The notes below the pieces were generated by a model. The model had not been told where the DNA came from. It ran no database searches and saw only the letters and a program-made list of their open reading frames with translations. A stretch of 64,000 bases of DNA from Desertimonas sp963772825 (GTDB lineage Bacteria; Actinomycetota; Acidimicrobiia; Acidimicrobiales; Ilumatobacteraceae), in NCBI GenBank assembly GCA_963772825.1, contig CAVYYX010000014.1, positions 1 through 64,000 on the forward strand, read 5' to 3'. Of this stretch, positions 10,629 through 19,258 are shown piece after piece. Positions within the stretch are counted from its first letter, which is position 1. Every line of letters starts with the position of its first letter. A program made the position numbers and the translations under genes.

Positions 10629-11034
10629 GGGGCGGCAGCGCGGATGTGGGCGAAGCCGACGGGTTCCCGATGAACCGAGTTCGTGGAGAACTGCTTGACG
10701 GCCAAACGCACGGAGCACAGCGTCGGGACGCGACGGACGAAGGGCGACAGAACGTGCAGCCTGGCCGCCGCGAAAGCGACCCCTGCGGGCCGCGCTCGAG
10801 CGCCTGGTTCACCTGTCCCCGCCGAGTGTCCAGGGGACACGATGTACGCCACGAACCGAAGTTCAGTTCCCGCTCGCCCACGCGACATGCGGGTGCCGAC
10901 GAGAGCACGTCGCTTCCCTCTGCCCTGGGGGGCACCGGGCGTGACCAGCGCGTCGCCCGCCGCGAACGTCTGAGGGCTCGCCGAACGGGTGTCCCACTGC
11001 GTCGAACGGCGCGCCGCCCGGCTACAACACGGGG
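10629..11034. other. Intergenic region without a convincing gene
   Basis: About 400 bases separate the divergent carbohydrate operon and the enoyl-CoA hydratase gene. Open frames here show no recognisable protein signature and look like GC-rich chance frames. One 7-bp inverted repeat, TGTCCCC (10814-10820) with GGGGACA (10833-10839), could be a hairpin or operator. Nothing else stands out. Confidence 0.5.
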
Positions 11035-11910
11035 ATGACCACCGCCTTCGAGCAGATTCTCTACGAGGTCGACGACCCGGTCGCCACGATCACGCTCAAC
11101 CGCCCCGACCAGCTCAACGCCTGGACAGCACGGATGGGCCACGAGGTCGCCGCCGCCCTCGGCGAGGCCGAGCGCGACCCCGCCGTGGTGGGCATCGTGA
11201 TCACCGGAGCGGGCCGGGGCTGGTGCGCCGGTGCCGACTTGGGCATGCTCGCCTCGGTCACCGACCCCAACGCGGACGCCGCTTCACGCGAGCAGGCCGC
11301 CGCCAAGATCATCGACGCCAACGTCGTCACGCCGGGAGACCCCGATGCTGGTACCGATTTGCGGGGCACGTACACCTACCCGATGTCGATGGCCAAGCCG
11401 GTGATCGCGGCGATCAACGGCCCGGTCGCCGGAATGGGCGTGCCGGTGGCGCTGGCCTGCGATCTGCGTTGGATGAGCACGGCTGCGGTCGTCACGACGG
11501 CGTTCGCCCAGCGCGGGCTGATCGCCGAGTGGGGCATCGCCTGGCAGCTCTCTCGACTCGTCGGCCCTGCCCACGCCCTCGATCTGTTGTTCTCGGCGCG
11601 CAAGGTCAAGGCCGCTGAGGCCGACCGCATCGGGCTGGTCAACCGGGCCACCGAGCCGGACGAGCTGCTGCCGTCCGTCCGCCAGTACCTCGTCGATCTC
11701 GCCGAGCACTGCTCGCCGACGTCGATCGCCGTGATCAAGCGGCAGGTGTACCTCGACCTCCATCGCGGGCTCGGCGAGGCCGGCGCAGAGGCCGAGCGGC
11801 TGATGGTCGAGAGCTTCGGACGGGCCGACTTTCAAGAGGGCGTGCAGTCGTACCTCGAGCGCCGGCCCCCGAAGTTCGACCGCATCGGGGGGGCCCCGCC
11901 GGCGTACTAG
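11035..11910 (+). CDS. Enoyl-CoA hydratase/isomerase (crotonase) family protein
   Basis: This 291-residue protein has the crotonase fold. The first oxyanion-hole segment is GRGWCAGADLGML (residues 61-73), the second NGPVAGMGVPVALACDLRW (128-146). The position of the first catalytic Glu of hydratases appears as Val, while a Glu is kept near residue 165 (GLIAEWG). Activity could therefore be hydratase-like with altered chemistry, or isomerase or thioesterase-like. The CoA-linked substrate cannot be told. ATG at 11035 follows GGGG closely. It stands alone: the next gene is convergent, and a dispersed repeat fills the gap downstream. Confidence 0.85.
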   Translation: MTTAFEQILYEVDDPVATITLNRPDQLNAWTARMGHEVAAALGEAERDPAVVGIVITGAGRGWCAGADLGMLASVTDPNADAASREQAAAKIIDANVVTPGDPDAGTDLRGTYTYPMSMAKPVIAAINGPVAGMGVPVALACDLRWMSTAAVVTTAFAQRGLIAEWGIAWQLSRLVGPAHALDLLFSARKVKAAEADRIGLVNRATEPDELLPSVRQYLVDLAEHCSPTSIAVIKRQVYLDLHRGLGEAGAEAERLMVESFGRADFQEGVQSYLERRPPKFDRIGGAPPAY

Positions 11911-11912
11911 CG

Positions 11913-11996
11913 AACTGGGCGGCCAAACGTCGGGAATCCGGACCGGACGCCGCCCAGATCGAGAAGTGGACCGCAGGCCGCCCAGATCGGGAACGG
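11913..11996 (+). repeat. Dispersed intergenic repeat family B, copy 1
   Basis: An 84-bp unit beginning AACTGGGCGGCCAAACGTC and containing two GCCGCCCAGATCG blocks. It matches 60921-61000 in order and spacing, and in part 42188-42246 in reverse. GGGCGGC and GCCGCCC allow foldback. It ends exactly at the stop codon of the convergent asparaginase gene. Confidence 0.75.
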
Positions 11997-12932
11997 TTAG
12001 GCCGGGTCGCCGACCAGCGAGCGGACTTCGCCGACGGGGCGGCCGTGGCCGAGGATCGGTGGCACCGGCACGTCGTCGACGTGGAAACCGAGCGATCGCA
12101 TCGCCGCGAGCATCACCGGCACCCGCGCCCGCTCTGACCCGTCGGCGATCTTGACGGCAACCGCCCGACCATCGGGATGGGCAACGACGTGGACCCCTTC
12201 GGCGCCGCCCTTGGCGATCACGCCGGGCACGGCCCGCATCAGCGCGGTGTCCTCCCGTCCGGTGCCGGCGACGAGGTACGGGTTCCGGCACATCGCCTCG
12301 TACACCGCAGTTCGTTGGATCGCCAACGACCGCACGGCGGCTACCAGCCCGACCAGCGTGACCATCGCCGTCGGCGCACCACAACCGTCGATGCCGGTGT
12401 GGCTGACCCCGCCCGCCGCCTCGGCGATGTAGGCGTCGATCCGCTTCTGCACGGGGTGGTCGACGTCGAGGTAGCCGTCGATCTCCCAACCGTTGGCGAC
12501 GCAGGTCGACAGCATCGCGGCGTGCTTGCCGCTGCAGTTCTGCAGTAGCGGCGTCGGCCGCCCGCCGGCGCGCAGCACGTCAGCAGCCACGGGCGGAGAG
12601 AGGGGCAACGCCGGGGTGTTGGCGAGGGCGTCTTCGCTGAGGCCCGCCTTGGCGAGGATGCGCAGCACGACCTCGAGGTGGGCCGGCTCGCCGTTGTGGC
12701 TGGCGCTCGCGACGGCGAGCTCGTCAGGTTCGGCGGTGAACCCGACGTCGACCATCGCCTGGGCCTGTAGCGGCTTGAGCGCCGATCGAGGGTAGACGTC
12801 GGTGTGCACATCGCCGGCCGACCAGGCGGACATCCCGTCGGTGCCGATGGCGACGACCACGCCGAAGTGCACCGACTCGACGACCCCGCTGCGGGTGGTC
12901 TCGGCAAGCGGCACGACCGCTCCGGGCAGCAT
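11997..12932 (-). CDS. Asparaginase II family protein
   Basis: This 311-residue protein matches the asparaginase II family (thermolabile L-asparaginase type, distinct from AnsA/AnsB). Recognisable segments are TRSGVVESVHFGVVVAI at the N-terminus, PRSALKPLQAQAMV (a Ser/Lys block near residues 48-60), ASASHNGEP, LQNCSGKHAAML and SHTGIDGCGAPT. Members hydrolyse L-asparagine, although few are characterised. ATG at 12932 shares its A with the stop of the upstream AI-2E gene (TGATG), so the pair is coupled. No signal peptide is present, suggesting a cytoplasmic enzyme. TAA at 11997 abuts repeat family B. Confidence 0.85.
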   Translation of the reverse strand: MLPGAVVPLAETTRSGVVESVHFGVVVAIGTDGMSAWSAGDVHTDVYPRSALKPLQAQAMVDVGFTAEPDELAVASASHNGEPAHLEVVLRILAKAGLSEDALANTPALPLSPPVAADVLRAGGRPTPLLQNCSGKHAAMLSTCVANGWEIDGYLDVDHPVQKRIDAYIAEAAGGVSHTGIDGCGAPTAMVTLVGLVAAVRSLAIQRTAVYEAMCRNPYLVAGTGREDTALMRAVPGVIAKGGAEGVHVVAHPDGRAVAVKIADGSERARVPVMLAAMRSLGFHVDDVPVPPILGHGRPVGEVRSLVGDPA

Positions 12933-14203
12933 CAATGACGCTTCCAGCCACGACGGGCCGGGCTCTGGTCGTCGTCGAGTCCGAACCAGTGGCCAAACCG
13001 CCGCCGAGGGCGCGGTGGGACGACAGTGGTCAGGTGGCTGTCGACGACGACATGCCGAGTCCCCAGCTCCGACACGAGGGCCTGGGCCATCGCCGCCGCC
13101 GGCAGGGCGAGCACGGCGCCGACGGCGCCGAGCAGGGCGGCCCCGGCGAGCGCCGACCCGAACGCCAGCGCCGGGTGCAACTGCATCGTGCGAGCGGTGA
13201 TGCGCGGGGCGAAGACGTAGTTCTCGATCTGCTGGTAGAGGACGATGGCGATCAGCACGATGAGCGCCTTGAGCGGTGAGTCGAGGAACGTGATGACCAC
13301 CGGCAGGATGCCGGCGATGTACGTCCCGACGACGGGCAGGAACTGGCTGACGATGCCGACCCACAGGGCCAGGGCGATCGGGGCGGCGGTGCCGACGGAC
13401 TGGAAGACGATCCAGTGGAACACCGTCGACAACAGCGCCAGCAGGGCGCGGGAGTACAGGTAGCCGCCCGTCTTCGTGCTCGCCAGTTCCCACGTCTGCA
13501 GCACACGTTCCTGATGGTCCGGCGTGAGCCGTGCGCAGATCGCCCGACGCAGCCGCGGCCCGTCGGCGACGAGGTAGAACGTGAACAGGATCACCGAGAA
13601 CAGCTGCAACAGCCAGCCGAGGGCGGCGACCGACAGGGCCAGGGCGTCGTCCTGCTGATCCTGGATGAACTGCTGCACGGCGCCGTCGGGATCGTTGAAG
13701 GCATCGATCGCCTCTTGGGCGTTGATGTTGAAGCCGAACGTGTCGTTGAGGAAATTCACGGTGCGACTGATGTAACGCTCGGTGTTGGTCAGCAGCTCGG
13801 CGATCTGCGAACCGACAAGGGTGCCGATCGCCGCCACGAACAAGAGGAAGATGAGCACGACACCGAACAGGATCAGCGCCGTGGACGAACCGCGCCGCCA
13901 GCCACGCCGGGAGAGTCGATTGACGCCGGGCTCGATGGCCAGCGACAGGAACAGGGAGATCGCCAGGAGTACGACGAGGTCGTCGAGGCGCGCCCACACC
14001 GCCCGGGCCACGAGGGCGCCGAGGGCGCCGACCCAGAAGATGATGGTTGCCGGGATGACCCACCGCGGCATACGCCGATCGCTGGGCGCGCTCGTGGGGC
14101 CAACGGGCTCGGCCACCGCCCCGGTTGCTACTCGCAACGGTTGCGGCGCGTCGCTGGCTGGTTCCTCGTCGCCGGGGGGTGCGCTACGCGTCGGGTTCGA
14201 CAA
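12932..14203 (-). CDS. AI-2E family transporter (PerM/YdiK type)
   Basis: This 423-residue membrane protein has the AI-2E/PerM layout: two N-terminal helix pairs (about residues 47-100), a soluble central loop around residues 130-185, then four to five more helices. The family block SQFLPVVGTYIAGILPVVITF and the YQQIENYVFAPRI motif are present. Characterised relatives export AI-2 or act in Na+/H+ exchange, so substrate prediction is unsafe. It overlaps the upstream YcaQ-like gene by 20 bp and is coupled to the asparaginase gene. Two further paralogues occur at 57306-59586. Confidence 0.88.
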   Translation of the reverse strand: MSNPTRSAPPGDEEPASDAPQPLRVATGAVAEPVGPTSAPSDRRMPRWVIPATIIFWVGALGALVARAVWARLDDLVVLLAISLFLSLAIEPGVNRLSRRGWRRGSSTALILFGVVLIFLLFVAAIGTLVGSQIAELLTNTERYISRTVNFLNDTFGFNINAQEAIDAFNDPDGAVQQFIQDQQDDALALSVAALGWLLQLFSVILFTFYLVADGPRLRRAICARLTPDHQERVLQTWELASTKTGGYLYSRALLALLSTVFHWIVFQSVGTAAPIALALWVGIVSQFLPVVGTYIAGILPVVITFLDSPLKALIVLIAIVLYQQIENYVFAPRITARTMQLHPALAFGSALAGAALLGAVGAVLALPAAAMAQALVSELGTRHVVVDSHLTTVVPPRPRRRFGHWFGLDDDQSPARRGWKRH

Positions 14204-15416
14204 TCGGCATCACGTTAGGCGCACCGAGTAGATCCTTGGCGAGATTGCCCCGCGCGGCGGCGACGACGCCTCCGTCGAGACCCAGCCACGCAGCCATCTC
14301 GGCGAGCTCGGCGGCGAGCTGTTCTGCGATTGCCGGACGGTCGATGGGGTTGTCGAGGTCGTCTTCGATCCAGGTCGCCTGGGCCTGCAAGACCCCCGCG
14401 CCACGGTCGGCTTTGAGGTCGACACGCCCGACCAATTGACCGTTAAGCAGGAACGGGAGCACGTAATAGCCGTAGATCCGTTTCGGCTTCGGAACATAGA
14501 TCTCGATCCGGTAGTTGAACCGGAAGAGGCGCTCGGTCCGTTCGCGGAACCAGATCAGCGAGTCGAACGGCGTCAACAACGCTCGTCCGGTGACCCGTCG
14601 GGGCGCTGAAGCGTCCGGATGCAGGAACGCCGGCTTCTTCCAGCCGTCGACCTCGACGGGGATCAGCGAGCCGTCGGCCACCAGCTCTTCGACGATCGGC
14701 TTGTGGGTCGTCGCGTTGACTCGGTAGTAGTCACAGAGATCCCTGAGCGTGGCGACGCCGAGCGAGCGGGCGGCGAGCAGCAAGATCTGCCGCCGGGCCT
14801 CATGTTCCGGGATCGGCGGAGCGCCGAGCACCTCAGCGGGGACGACGCGCTCGATGAGGTCGTACATCCGAGCGAAGTCGTTCGGGCGCCGGGTGACGCC
14901 CACGACGCCCTGGTCGAAGAGGATCTCCAGGGCAAGCTTGGCGTCATCCCAGTTCCACCACGTCCCGGGATTGCGGACACGTCCTTCGACGTCGCCGATG
15001 GCGATCGGCCCGCGAGCGCGGACCTGGTCGAGCACGTTGTCCAACATCCCCGGACGGCGCTGCGTGAAGTGCCGTGCGTAGCGACCGGCACCCATCGCCG
15101 CCATCCGCCACCGGAACAGTGGGAGGTGTTTCGTCGGCACGATCGAGGCGACGTGCGCCCAGTATTCGAACAGCTCGCCGGCGGCGACGGCGTCGGGAAT
15201 CAAGGTGCGGGGGTGCGCTCCGAGCCGGGCGAACAGCGGAAGCTCCTGGCTGCGCACGAGCACGTTGACCGAGTCGACCTGGATCAGCCCGATGTCGTCG
15301 AACACCCGGCGAAGGTGCTGGCGAGTCACTCGACCCGTCGGGCGCGGGCGGGTGAAACCCTGGGCGGCGAGGGCGGTGCGCCGGGCGGCATCAGCGGACA
15401 GGCGAGTGACGGTCAT
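14184..15416 (-). CDS. YcaQ-like winged-helix DNA glycosylase (HTH_42 family)
   Basis: This 410-residue protein matches the HTH_42/YcaQ-AlkX family, winged-helix proteins that include interstrand-crosslink DNA glycosylases. The catalytic QxD motif is present as Q46-V-D48 in LIQVDSVNVLVRSQ. Other family blocks are FEYWAHVASIVP, LRDLCDYYRVN and LLTPFDSLIWFRERTERLF. It probably removes bulky alkylated or crosslinked bases. It starts the small minus-strand group with the AI-2E and asparaginase genes and overlaps the former by 20 bp, though no functional link is obvious. ATG at 15416 fits the family N-terminus. Confidence 0.85.
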   Translation of the reverse strand: MTVTRLSADAARRTALAAQGFTRPRPTGRVTRQHLRRVFDDIGLIQVDSVNVLVRSQELPLFARLGAHPRTLIPDAVAAGELFEYWAHVASIVPTKHLPLFRWRMAAMGAGRYARHFTQRRPGMLDNVLDQVRARGPIAIGDVEGRVRNPGTWWNWDDAKLALEILFDQGVVGVTRRPNDFARMYDLIERVVPAEVLGAPPIPEHEARRQILLLAARSLGVATLRDLCDYYRVNATTHKPIVEELVADGSLIPVEVDGWKKPAFLHPDASAPRRVTGRALLTPFDSLIWFRERTERLFRFNYRIEIYVPKPKRIYGYYVLPFLLNGQLVGRVDLKADRGAGVLQAQATWIEDDLDNPIDRPAIAEQLAAELAEMAAWLGLDGGVVAAARGNLAKDLLGAPNVMPIVEPDA

Positions 15417-15487
15417 CTTCGATCAGGAGCGCGGTTCGTCACGGCGGCCACGATTGCACTGCTTGTGGACAGAACCCGTCCTCAAAC

Positions 15488-16258
15488 TCACACCGTTGGA
15501 TAGATGTTGAGGGTGGCGAACATCCCCCCGTCGGTGGAGATCGTTTCGCCGGTGATCGACCGCGACGCATCGGACGCCAGGAACGTGACCACGTCAGCGA
15601 CCTCGTCGGCGTCGGTGAGCCGGCGCGTCGGGATCGTCGCCAGCACGGCATCGGCGACGCCGGGCTTGGCCAGGTGCTCGACCCAGAGGTCGGTCGGCAC
15701 GACACCGGGGGCGACGGCGTTGGCCCGGATGCCTCGCGGCCCGTACTCCATCGCCAGGCCCCTCGTCATCCCATCGATGGCGGCTTTGCTGGCGGCGTAG
15801 ACGGCGCGCCGGGGTGTGCCCCGGCGACCGCTGATCGAGCTGAGCGACACGATCGAGCCCGTTCCGGCGGCGAGCATTGCCGGCAGCACGGCGACGGTGA
15901 GCAGCAGCACGCCGCGGACGTTGACGTCGAGGACCCGCTGGATCTCATCGGCGGTGAGCTCCTCGCTCGGCTTGCGGAGGGCCGCGCCGGCGTTGTTGAC
16001 GAGCACGTCGACACGCCCGTCGAACGCGGCGATCGCCTGCTCGGCGGCGGCGGCCGGTCCGTCGACGGTACCGAGGTCGGCGACGACGACGACGGGGTCG
16101 TTGGTCAGCGTGGCGGCGACCTCGTCCAGTTGGTCCTTGCTACGAGCGAGCAGCGCCACGCGGGCGCCCGCCGCATCGAGCGACCGGGCGATCGCCGCGC
16201 CGATTCCGCGACTCGCCCCGGAGACGATGGCGGTACGACCGGAGAGGCGCGCCCTCAG
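15488..16258 (-). CDS. Short-chain dehydrogenase/reductase, probably started at CTG
   Basis: This 256-residue SDR has the cofactor loop SGASRGIG (about residues 13-20), NNAG, a catalytic Ser in SLSSIS (about 141), and YAASK (Y154, K158). The C-terminus has GETISTDGG. Substrate and coenzyme are unknown; an NAD(P)-dependent oxidoreductase is safe. The first ATG/GTG/TTG in frame is GTG at 16159, which would delete the cofactor loop. The frame opens right after a stop at 16261-16259, and the first codon with any start potential is CTG at 16258. CTG overlaps the cyclophilin stop as CTGA, mimicking the ATGA/GTGA coupling seen throughout. Either CTG is used or a base change hides the normal start. 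Confidence 0.8.
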   Translation of the reverse strand: MRARLSGRTAIVSGASRGIGAAIARSLDAAGARVALLARSKDQLDEVAATLTNDPVVVVADLGTVDGPAAAAEQAIAAFDGRVDVLVNNAGAALRKPSEELTADEIQRVLDVNVRGVLLLTVAVLPAMLAAGTGSIVSLSSISGRRGTPRRAVYAASKAAIDGMTRGLAMEYGPRGIRANAVAPGVVPTDLWVEHLAKPGVADAVLATIPTRRLTDADEVADVVTFLASDASRSITGETISTDGGMFATLNIYPTV

Positions 16259-16821
16259 TCATCTGACTCGGAGATCGTCACCGAGTTGATGACGACGTCG
16301 TCGTGGGGGCGGTCCCGCGAGTCGGTGCTGACCCGCTGCATCGCCTCGACGACGTCGAGACCCTTGACCACCTTGCCGAACAGGCTGTACAGCGGCGGCA
16401 GGCCGACGCCGCTCGAGCCGGACACGATGAAGAACTGGCTGCCGTTGGTGTGTGGCCCGGCGTTGGCCATCGCCACCGAGCCGATCTCGTAGCGGCCGGG
16501 CTTGGGCAGCTCGTCGTTGAAGCGGTAGCCGGGACCGCCCGTGCCGGTTCCGGTCGGGTCGCCGCCCTGGCACATGAACCCGTTGATGATGCGGTGGAAG
16601 ATGACACCGTCGTAGTAGTGGTGGAGGGCGAGGAACACGAAGTTGTTGACCGTCTGCGGGGCGCTGGCGGCGTCGAGGGCCACGACGAGCTCGCCGAGCG
16701 ACGTGTCGATGGTCGCCGTGTAGCGCTTGGCGGGGTCGATGCCGAGCTCGGGGGCGGCCGAGAACTTCTGGGTCTTGGGCGCAGAGCCGTCGAGCGGGGG
16801 GAACGTGGAAGCGGATGCCAT
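16255..16821 (-). CDS. Peptidyl-prolyl cis-trans isomerase, cyclophilin type
   Basis: This 188-residue cyclophilin has the core blocks VNNFVFLALHHYYDGVIFHRI (catalytic Arg in FHR), QGGDPTGTGTGGPGYRF, and GSQFFIVSG. It isomerises Xaa-Pro bonds to aid folding. There is no signal peptide or lipobox, so it looks cytoplasmic. The short N-terminal segment before YTATIDTSLG is not conserved. Its stop TGA at 16255-16257 is overlapped by the start of the SDR gene, implying co-transcription. Confidence 0.92.
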   Translation of the reverse strand: MASASTFPPLDGSAPKTQKFSAAPELGIDPAKRYTATIDTSLGELVVALDAASAPQTVNNFVFLALHHYYDGVIFHRIINGFMCQGGDPTGTGTGGPGYRFNDELPKPGRYEIGSVAMANAGPHTNGSQFFIVSGSSGVGLPPLYSLFGKVVKGLDVVEAMQRVSTDSRDRPHDDVVINSVTISESDD

Positions 16822-16937
16822 AGGCGCCCGACCCTATCCCGGGCAGTCAGCGTCAATCCGTGGTGTCCGTCTCCGTCGTCGGTGACATCCAGCGGGCGGT
16901 CCGCTTCGAACACTCCGCCGTGCAGCGCCACTTCCTG

Positions 16938-17381
16938 TCAGCGACTCGCCACTTCCGCGGCCTCGCAGGTGGCGCACGATCCGACCAGTGTCGACGCCGA
17001 CGGCCGCAGCCGGAACCCGTGCTCGTCGCGGATCTGGGCAGCGAGCTCGTCGAGCAACGTGGCGGGAATCTCGATCACGTCACCGCAACGCTGGCACACG
17101 AGATGGTGGTGGGGCTGGTGCGGCAGGTGGAACACTGCACCGCCGGGCCCCAACTGGACTCGTTCGACGATGCCAAGCTCGACGAGCACGTCGAGCGTTC
17201 GGTACACCGTGCTCTCGTAGAACTCGGGGTCGTCGGCGCGCACGGCGGTGATGATGTCGGCGGCCGTGAGGTGGTGTCCTGGCCCGCGTGCGAGGGCGTC
17301 GATGACCAGGCGACGTGGCCGGGTCATCCGCCCACCGCTGCGCCGCAGGCGCTCGACGATGTCCTCGGCAGCCAGCACCAT
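16938..17381 (-). CDS. Fur-family metalloregulator, probably Zur-like
   Basis: This 147-residue protein has the Fur layout: an N-terminal winged helix ending in FYESTVYRTLDVL, a His-rich segment HLPHQPHHH (about 85-93), and two structural-zinc CxxC pairs (CQRC at 96-99, CATC at 136-139). Fur relatives repress metal-uptake genes when metal-bound. It is divergent from a znuABC-like importer 90 bases away, so zinc or manganese sensing is most likely. ATG at 17381 was chosen over an upstream TTG at 17429 because the extension is not family-like and would run into the regulatory gap. Confidence 0.85.
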   Translation of the reverse strand: MVLAAEDIVERLRRSGGRMTRPRRLVIDALARGPGHHLTAADIITAVRADDPEFYESTVYRTLDVLVELGIVERVQLGPGGAVFHLPHQPHHHLVCQRCGDVIEIPATLLDELAAQIRDEHGFRLRPSASTLVGSCATCEAAEVASR

Positions 17382-17419
17382 CACGAGGCTACTGAACGCC
17401 GCACCGTTGCGAATCGTTC

Positions 17420-17444
17420 CTTGATGCAAGTCGTTCGCATCAAG
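17420..17444. promoter_or_regulatory. Perfect inverted repeat between Fur-family gene and metal importer
   Basis: CTTGATGC (17420-17427) and GCATCAAG (17437-17444) form a perfect 8-bp inverted repeat with a 9-bp spacer in the 89-bp divergent gap. It is a good operator candidate for the adjacent Fur-family regulator. It does not match the classical AT-rich Zur box by eye, so the assignment rests on symmetry and position. Confidence 0.45.
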
Positions 17445-17470
17445 GAGCTCGTTGCAGTAAGGTTGCCGCG

Positions 17471-18460
17471 GTGCGCATGATCGTCGGCGCCATCGCGCTC
17501 GCCCTGGCCGGCATCGGTGGGCCGATCCACGGCACCTCAGCGGCGGCGGACGACGACGATCGTCTGCTCGTCGCCACCACCGTTGCTCCGATCACCAACA
17601 TCGTGGCCAACATCGTCGGCGACCGGGCCGACATCGAGGGCATCGTGCCGGAGGGCACCAACTCGCACACGTTCGAACCGCAGCCGAGCGTTGCCGAGCT
17701 GCTCTCCACCGCCGACGTGATCTACCTCAACGGCCTGCAACTCGAGGAGCCGACACGCGAGCTCGCCGAGGCCAACCTCGCCGACGACGCCGAGATCGTC
17801 GAGCTCGGCGAGCAGACGATCACCGAGGACCAGTACCTCTACGACTTCTCGTTCCCGGAGGACGGCGGCAAGCCCAATCCGCACCTCTGGACGAACCCGC
17901 CGATGGCGCGGCGCTATGCCGAGATCGTGCGCGACGACCTGTCTGCACGCGACCCGGACAACGCCGACTACTACGCCGCCAACTACGACGCCTTCGCCAC
18001 GCTGATCGACGAGCTCGACGCCGCGATGCGCGAGTCGTTCGCCACGGTGCCGGTGCGCAAGCTGCTCACCTACCACGACGCCTACGCCTACTTCGCCGAG
18101 GACTACGCCTGGGACGTGATCGGGGCGATCCAGGTGTCGGACTTCGACGACCCCACGCCACGCGAGGTGGCCGAGCTGATCGAGCAGGTAGAGGCCGAGG
18201 GTGTGCCGGCGATCTTCGGCTCCGAGGTCTTCCCGAGCCCGGTGCTCGAACAGATCGGCCGCGAAGCCGGGGTCGACTACGTCGACGTGCTGCGCGACGA
18301 CGACCTGCCGGGCGAGCCGGGTGACCCGGAGCACTCGTGGATCGGGTTGATGCTGTTCGACTACATCACGATGGTCACGGCACTGGGCGGTGACGCATCG
18401 GCGTTGGAGGCTGTCGAGGCCCGCAACGTCGCCCCGGACGAGGCGACGTACCCCCAGTGA
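17471..18460 (+). CDS. Metal ABC transporter substrate-binding protein (ZnuA/TroA family)
   Basis: This 329-residue secreted receptor belongs to the cluster A-I metal-binding proteins. A short signal peptide (residues 1-25) precedes LLVATTVAPITNIVANIVGD. Candidate metal ligands are His in NSHTFEPQPS (near 66), His in NPHLWTNP (near 138), His in LTYHDAYAYFAEDY (near 200), and a C-terminal acidic residue near SEVFPSP or later. There is no long His-rich loop. It should bind extracytoplasmic Zn or Mn and deliver it to the permease at 19259-20089. GTG at 17471 was selected because the signal peptide starts there; its stop overlaps the ATPase start. Confidence 0.88.
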   Translation: MRMIVGAIALALAGIGGPIHGTSAAADDDDRLLVATTVAPITNIVANIVGDRADIEGIVPEGTNSHTFEPQPSVAELLSTADVIYLNGLQLEEPTRELAEANLADDAEIVELGEQTITEDQYLYDFSFPEDGGKPNPHLWTNPPMARRYAEIVRDDLSARDPDNADYYAANYDAFATLIDELDAAMRESFATVPVRKLLTYHDAYAYFAEDYAWDVIGAIQVSDFDDPTPREVAELIEQVEAEGVPAIFGSEVFPSPVLEQIGREAGVDYVDVLRDDDLPGEPGDPEHSWIGLMLFDYITMVTALGGDASALEAVEARNVAPDEATYPQ

Positions 18461-19257
18461 TCACGGCGGCCGACTCGACCGAACTGGTTCGCGTTGAGCG
18501 GGTGTCGTGCGCCTACGGTGACTCGCCGGCGCTGCGCGACGTCAGTCTGCGCGTCGCCGCCGGCCAGTTTGTCGGGATCGTCGGACCATCCGGGTCCGGC
18601 AAGACGACCCTGCTGCGAACGGTGCTCGGCACGCAGCCGCCGAGCTCCGGCACGGTCCATCGCCTCCCCGGGCTGCGTGTCGGCTACGTGCCCCAGGTGG
18701 AGACCGTCAACTGGAACTTCCCGGTGACGGTCAGCGAGTGCGTCTTGATGGCCCGGACCAGCGGCCGGGTCTGGCCGTGGCGCAGTCGTGCCGAGCGGGC
18801 CGAGGTCGTCGACGTGCTCGAGCGTCTGGAGATCGCCGGCCTTGCCGACCGCCACATCCGTCAGCTGTCCGGCGGCCAGCAGCAGCGAGTGTTCGTCGCC
18901 CGGGCGCTGCTCAGCCGCCCGCAGTTGTTGCTCCTCGACGAGCCGACGTCGGGCGTCGACTTCCGAACTCGCCACGAGATCCTCCATCTGCTCGGCGACC
19001 TCTACGGGGACGGTCTGGCGATCGTGCTCACGACGCACGACCTCAACGGCATCGCCGCCCACCTCCCCCACCTGGTGTGCCTGAACACCGAGATCATCGG
19101 GTCCGGCCCGCCGCGGACCGTGCTGACCCCCGAGATCCTCGAGCGGACGTTCGGCGCCCCGATCGACGTGCTCGAGCACGCCGGGATGCCCGTCGTCGTC
19201 GACTCGCACCGCCATGTCGGTGCCGAGGTCATCCCGCTCCGACGCGAGAGCGCTTGA
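18457..19257 (+). CDS. Metal ABC transporter ATP-binding protein (ZnuC type)
   Basis: This 266-residue ABC ATPase has Walker A GPSGSGKTT (43-51), Q-loop in VPQVETVNWNFP, signature LSGGQQQR (about 135), Walker B LLLLDEPTSG and the H-loop in TTHDLNG. The NWNFPVTV segment after the Q-loop is typical of Zn/Mn importers. It energises the permease encoded next. GTG at 18457 overlaps the receptor stop (GTGA). A C-terminal extension carries several His residues (SHRHVGAE) that could sense metal, which is speculation. Confidence 0.92.
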   Translation: MITAADSTELVRVERVSCAYGDSPALRDVSLRVAAGQFVGIVGPSGSGKTTLLRTVLGTQPPSSGTVHRLPGLRVGYVPQVETVNWNFPVTVSECVLMARTSGRVWPWRSRAERAEVVDVLERLEIAGLADRHIRQLSGGQQQRVFVARALLSRPQLLLLDEPTSGVDFRTRHEILHLLGDLYGDGLAIVLTTHDLNGIAAHLPHLVCLNTEIIGSGPPRTVLTPEILERTFGAPIDVLEHAGMPVVVDSHRHVGAEVIPLRRESA

Positions 19258-19258
19258 G

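Noticed and set aside
10629..11034. A gene in the gap before the enoyl-CoA hydratase
   Set aside because: Frames on both strands lack family similarity, good ribosome-binding sites and plausible composition.
12933..14063. Long upstream extension of the asparaginase frame on the minus strand
   Set aside because: It is an out-of-frame Arg/Pro-rich shadow of the AI-2E gene; the conserved protein starts at 12932.
16159..16161. GTG 16159 as the SDR start
   Set aside because: It would remove the SGASRGIG cofactor loop that is intact just upstream in the same frame.
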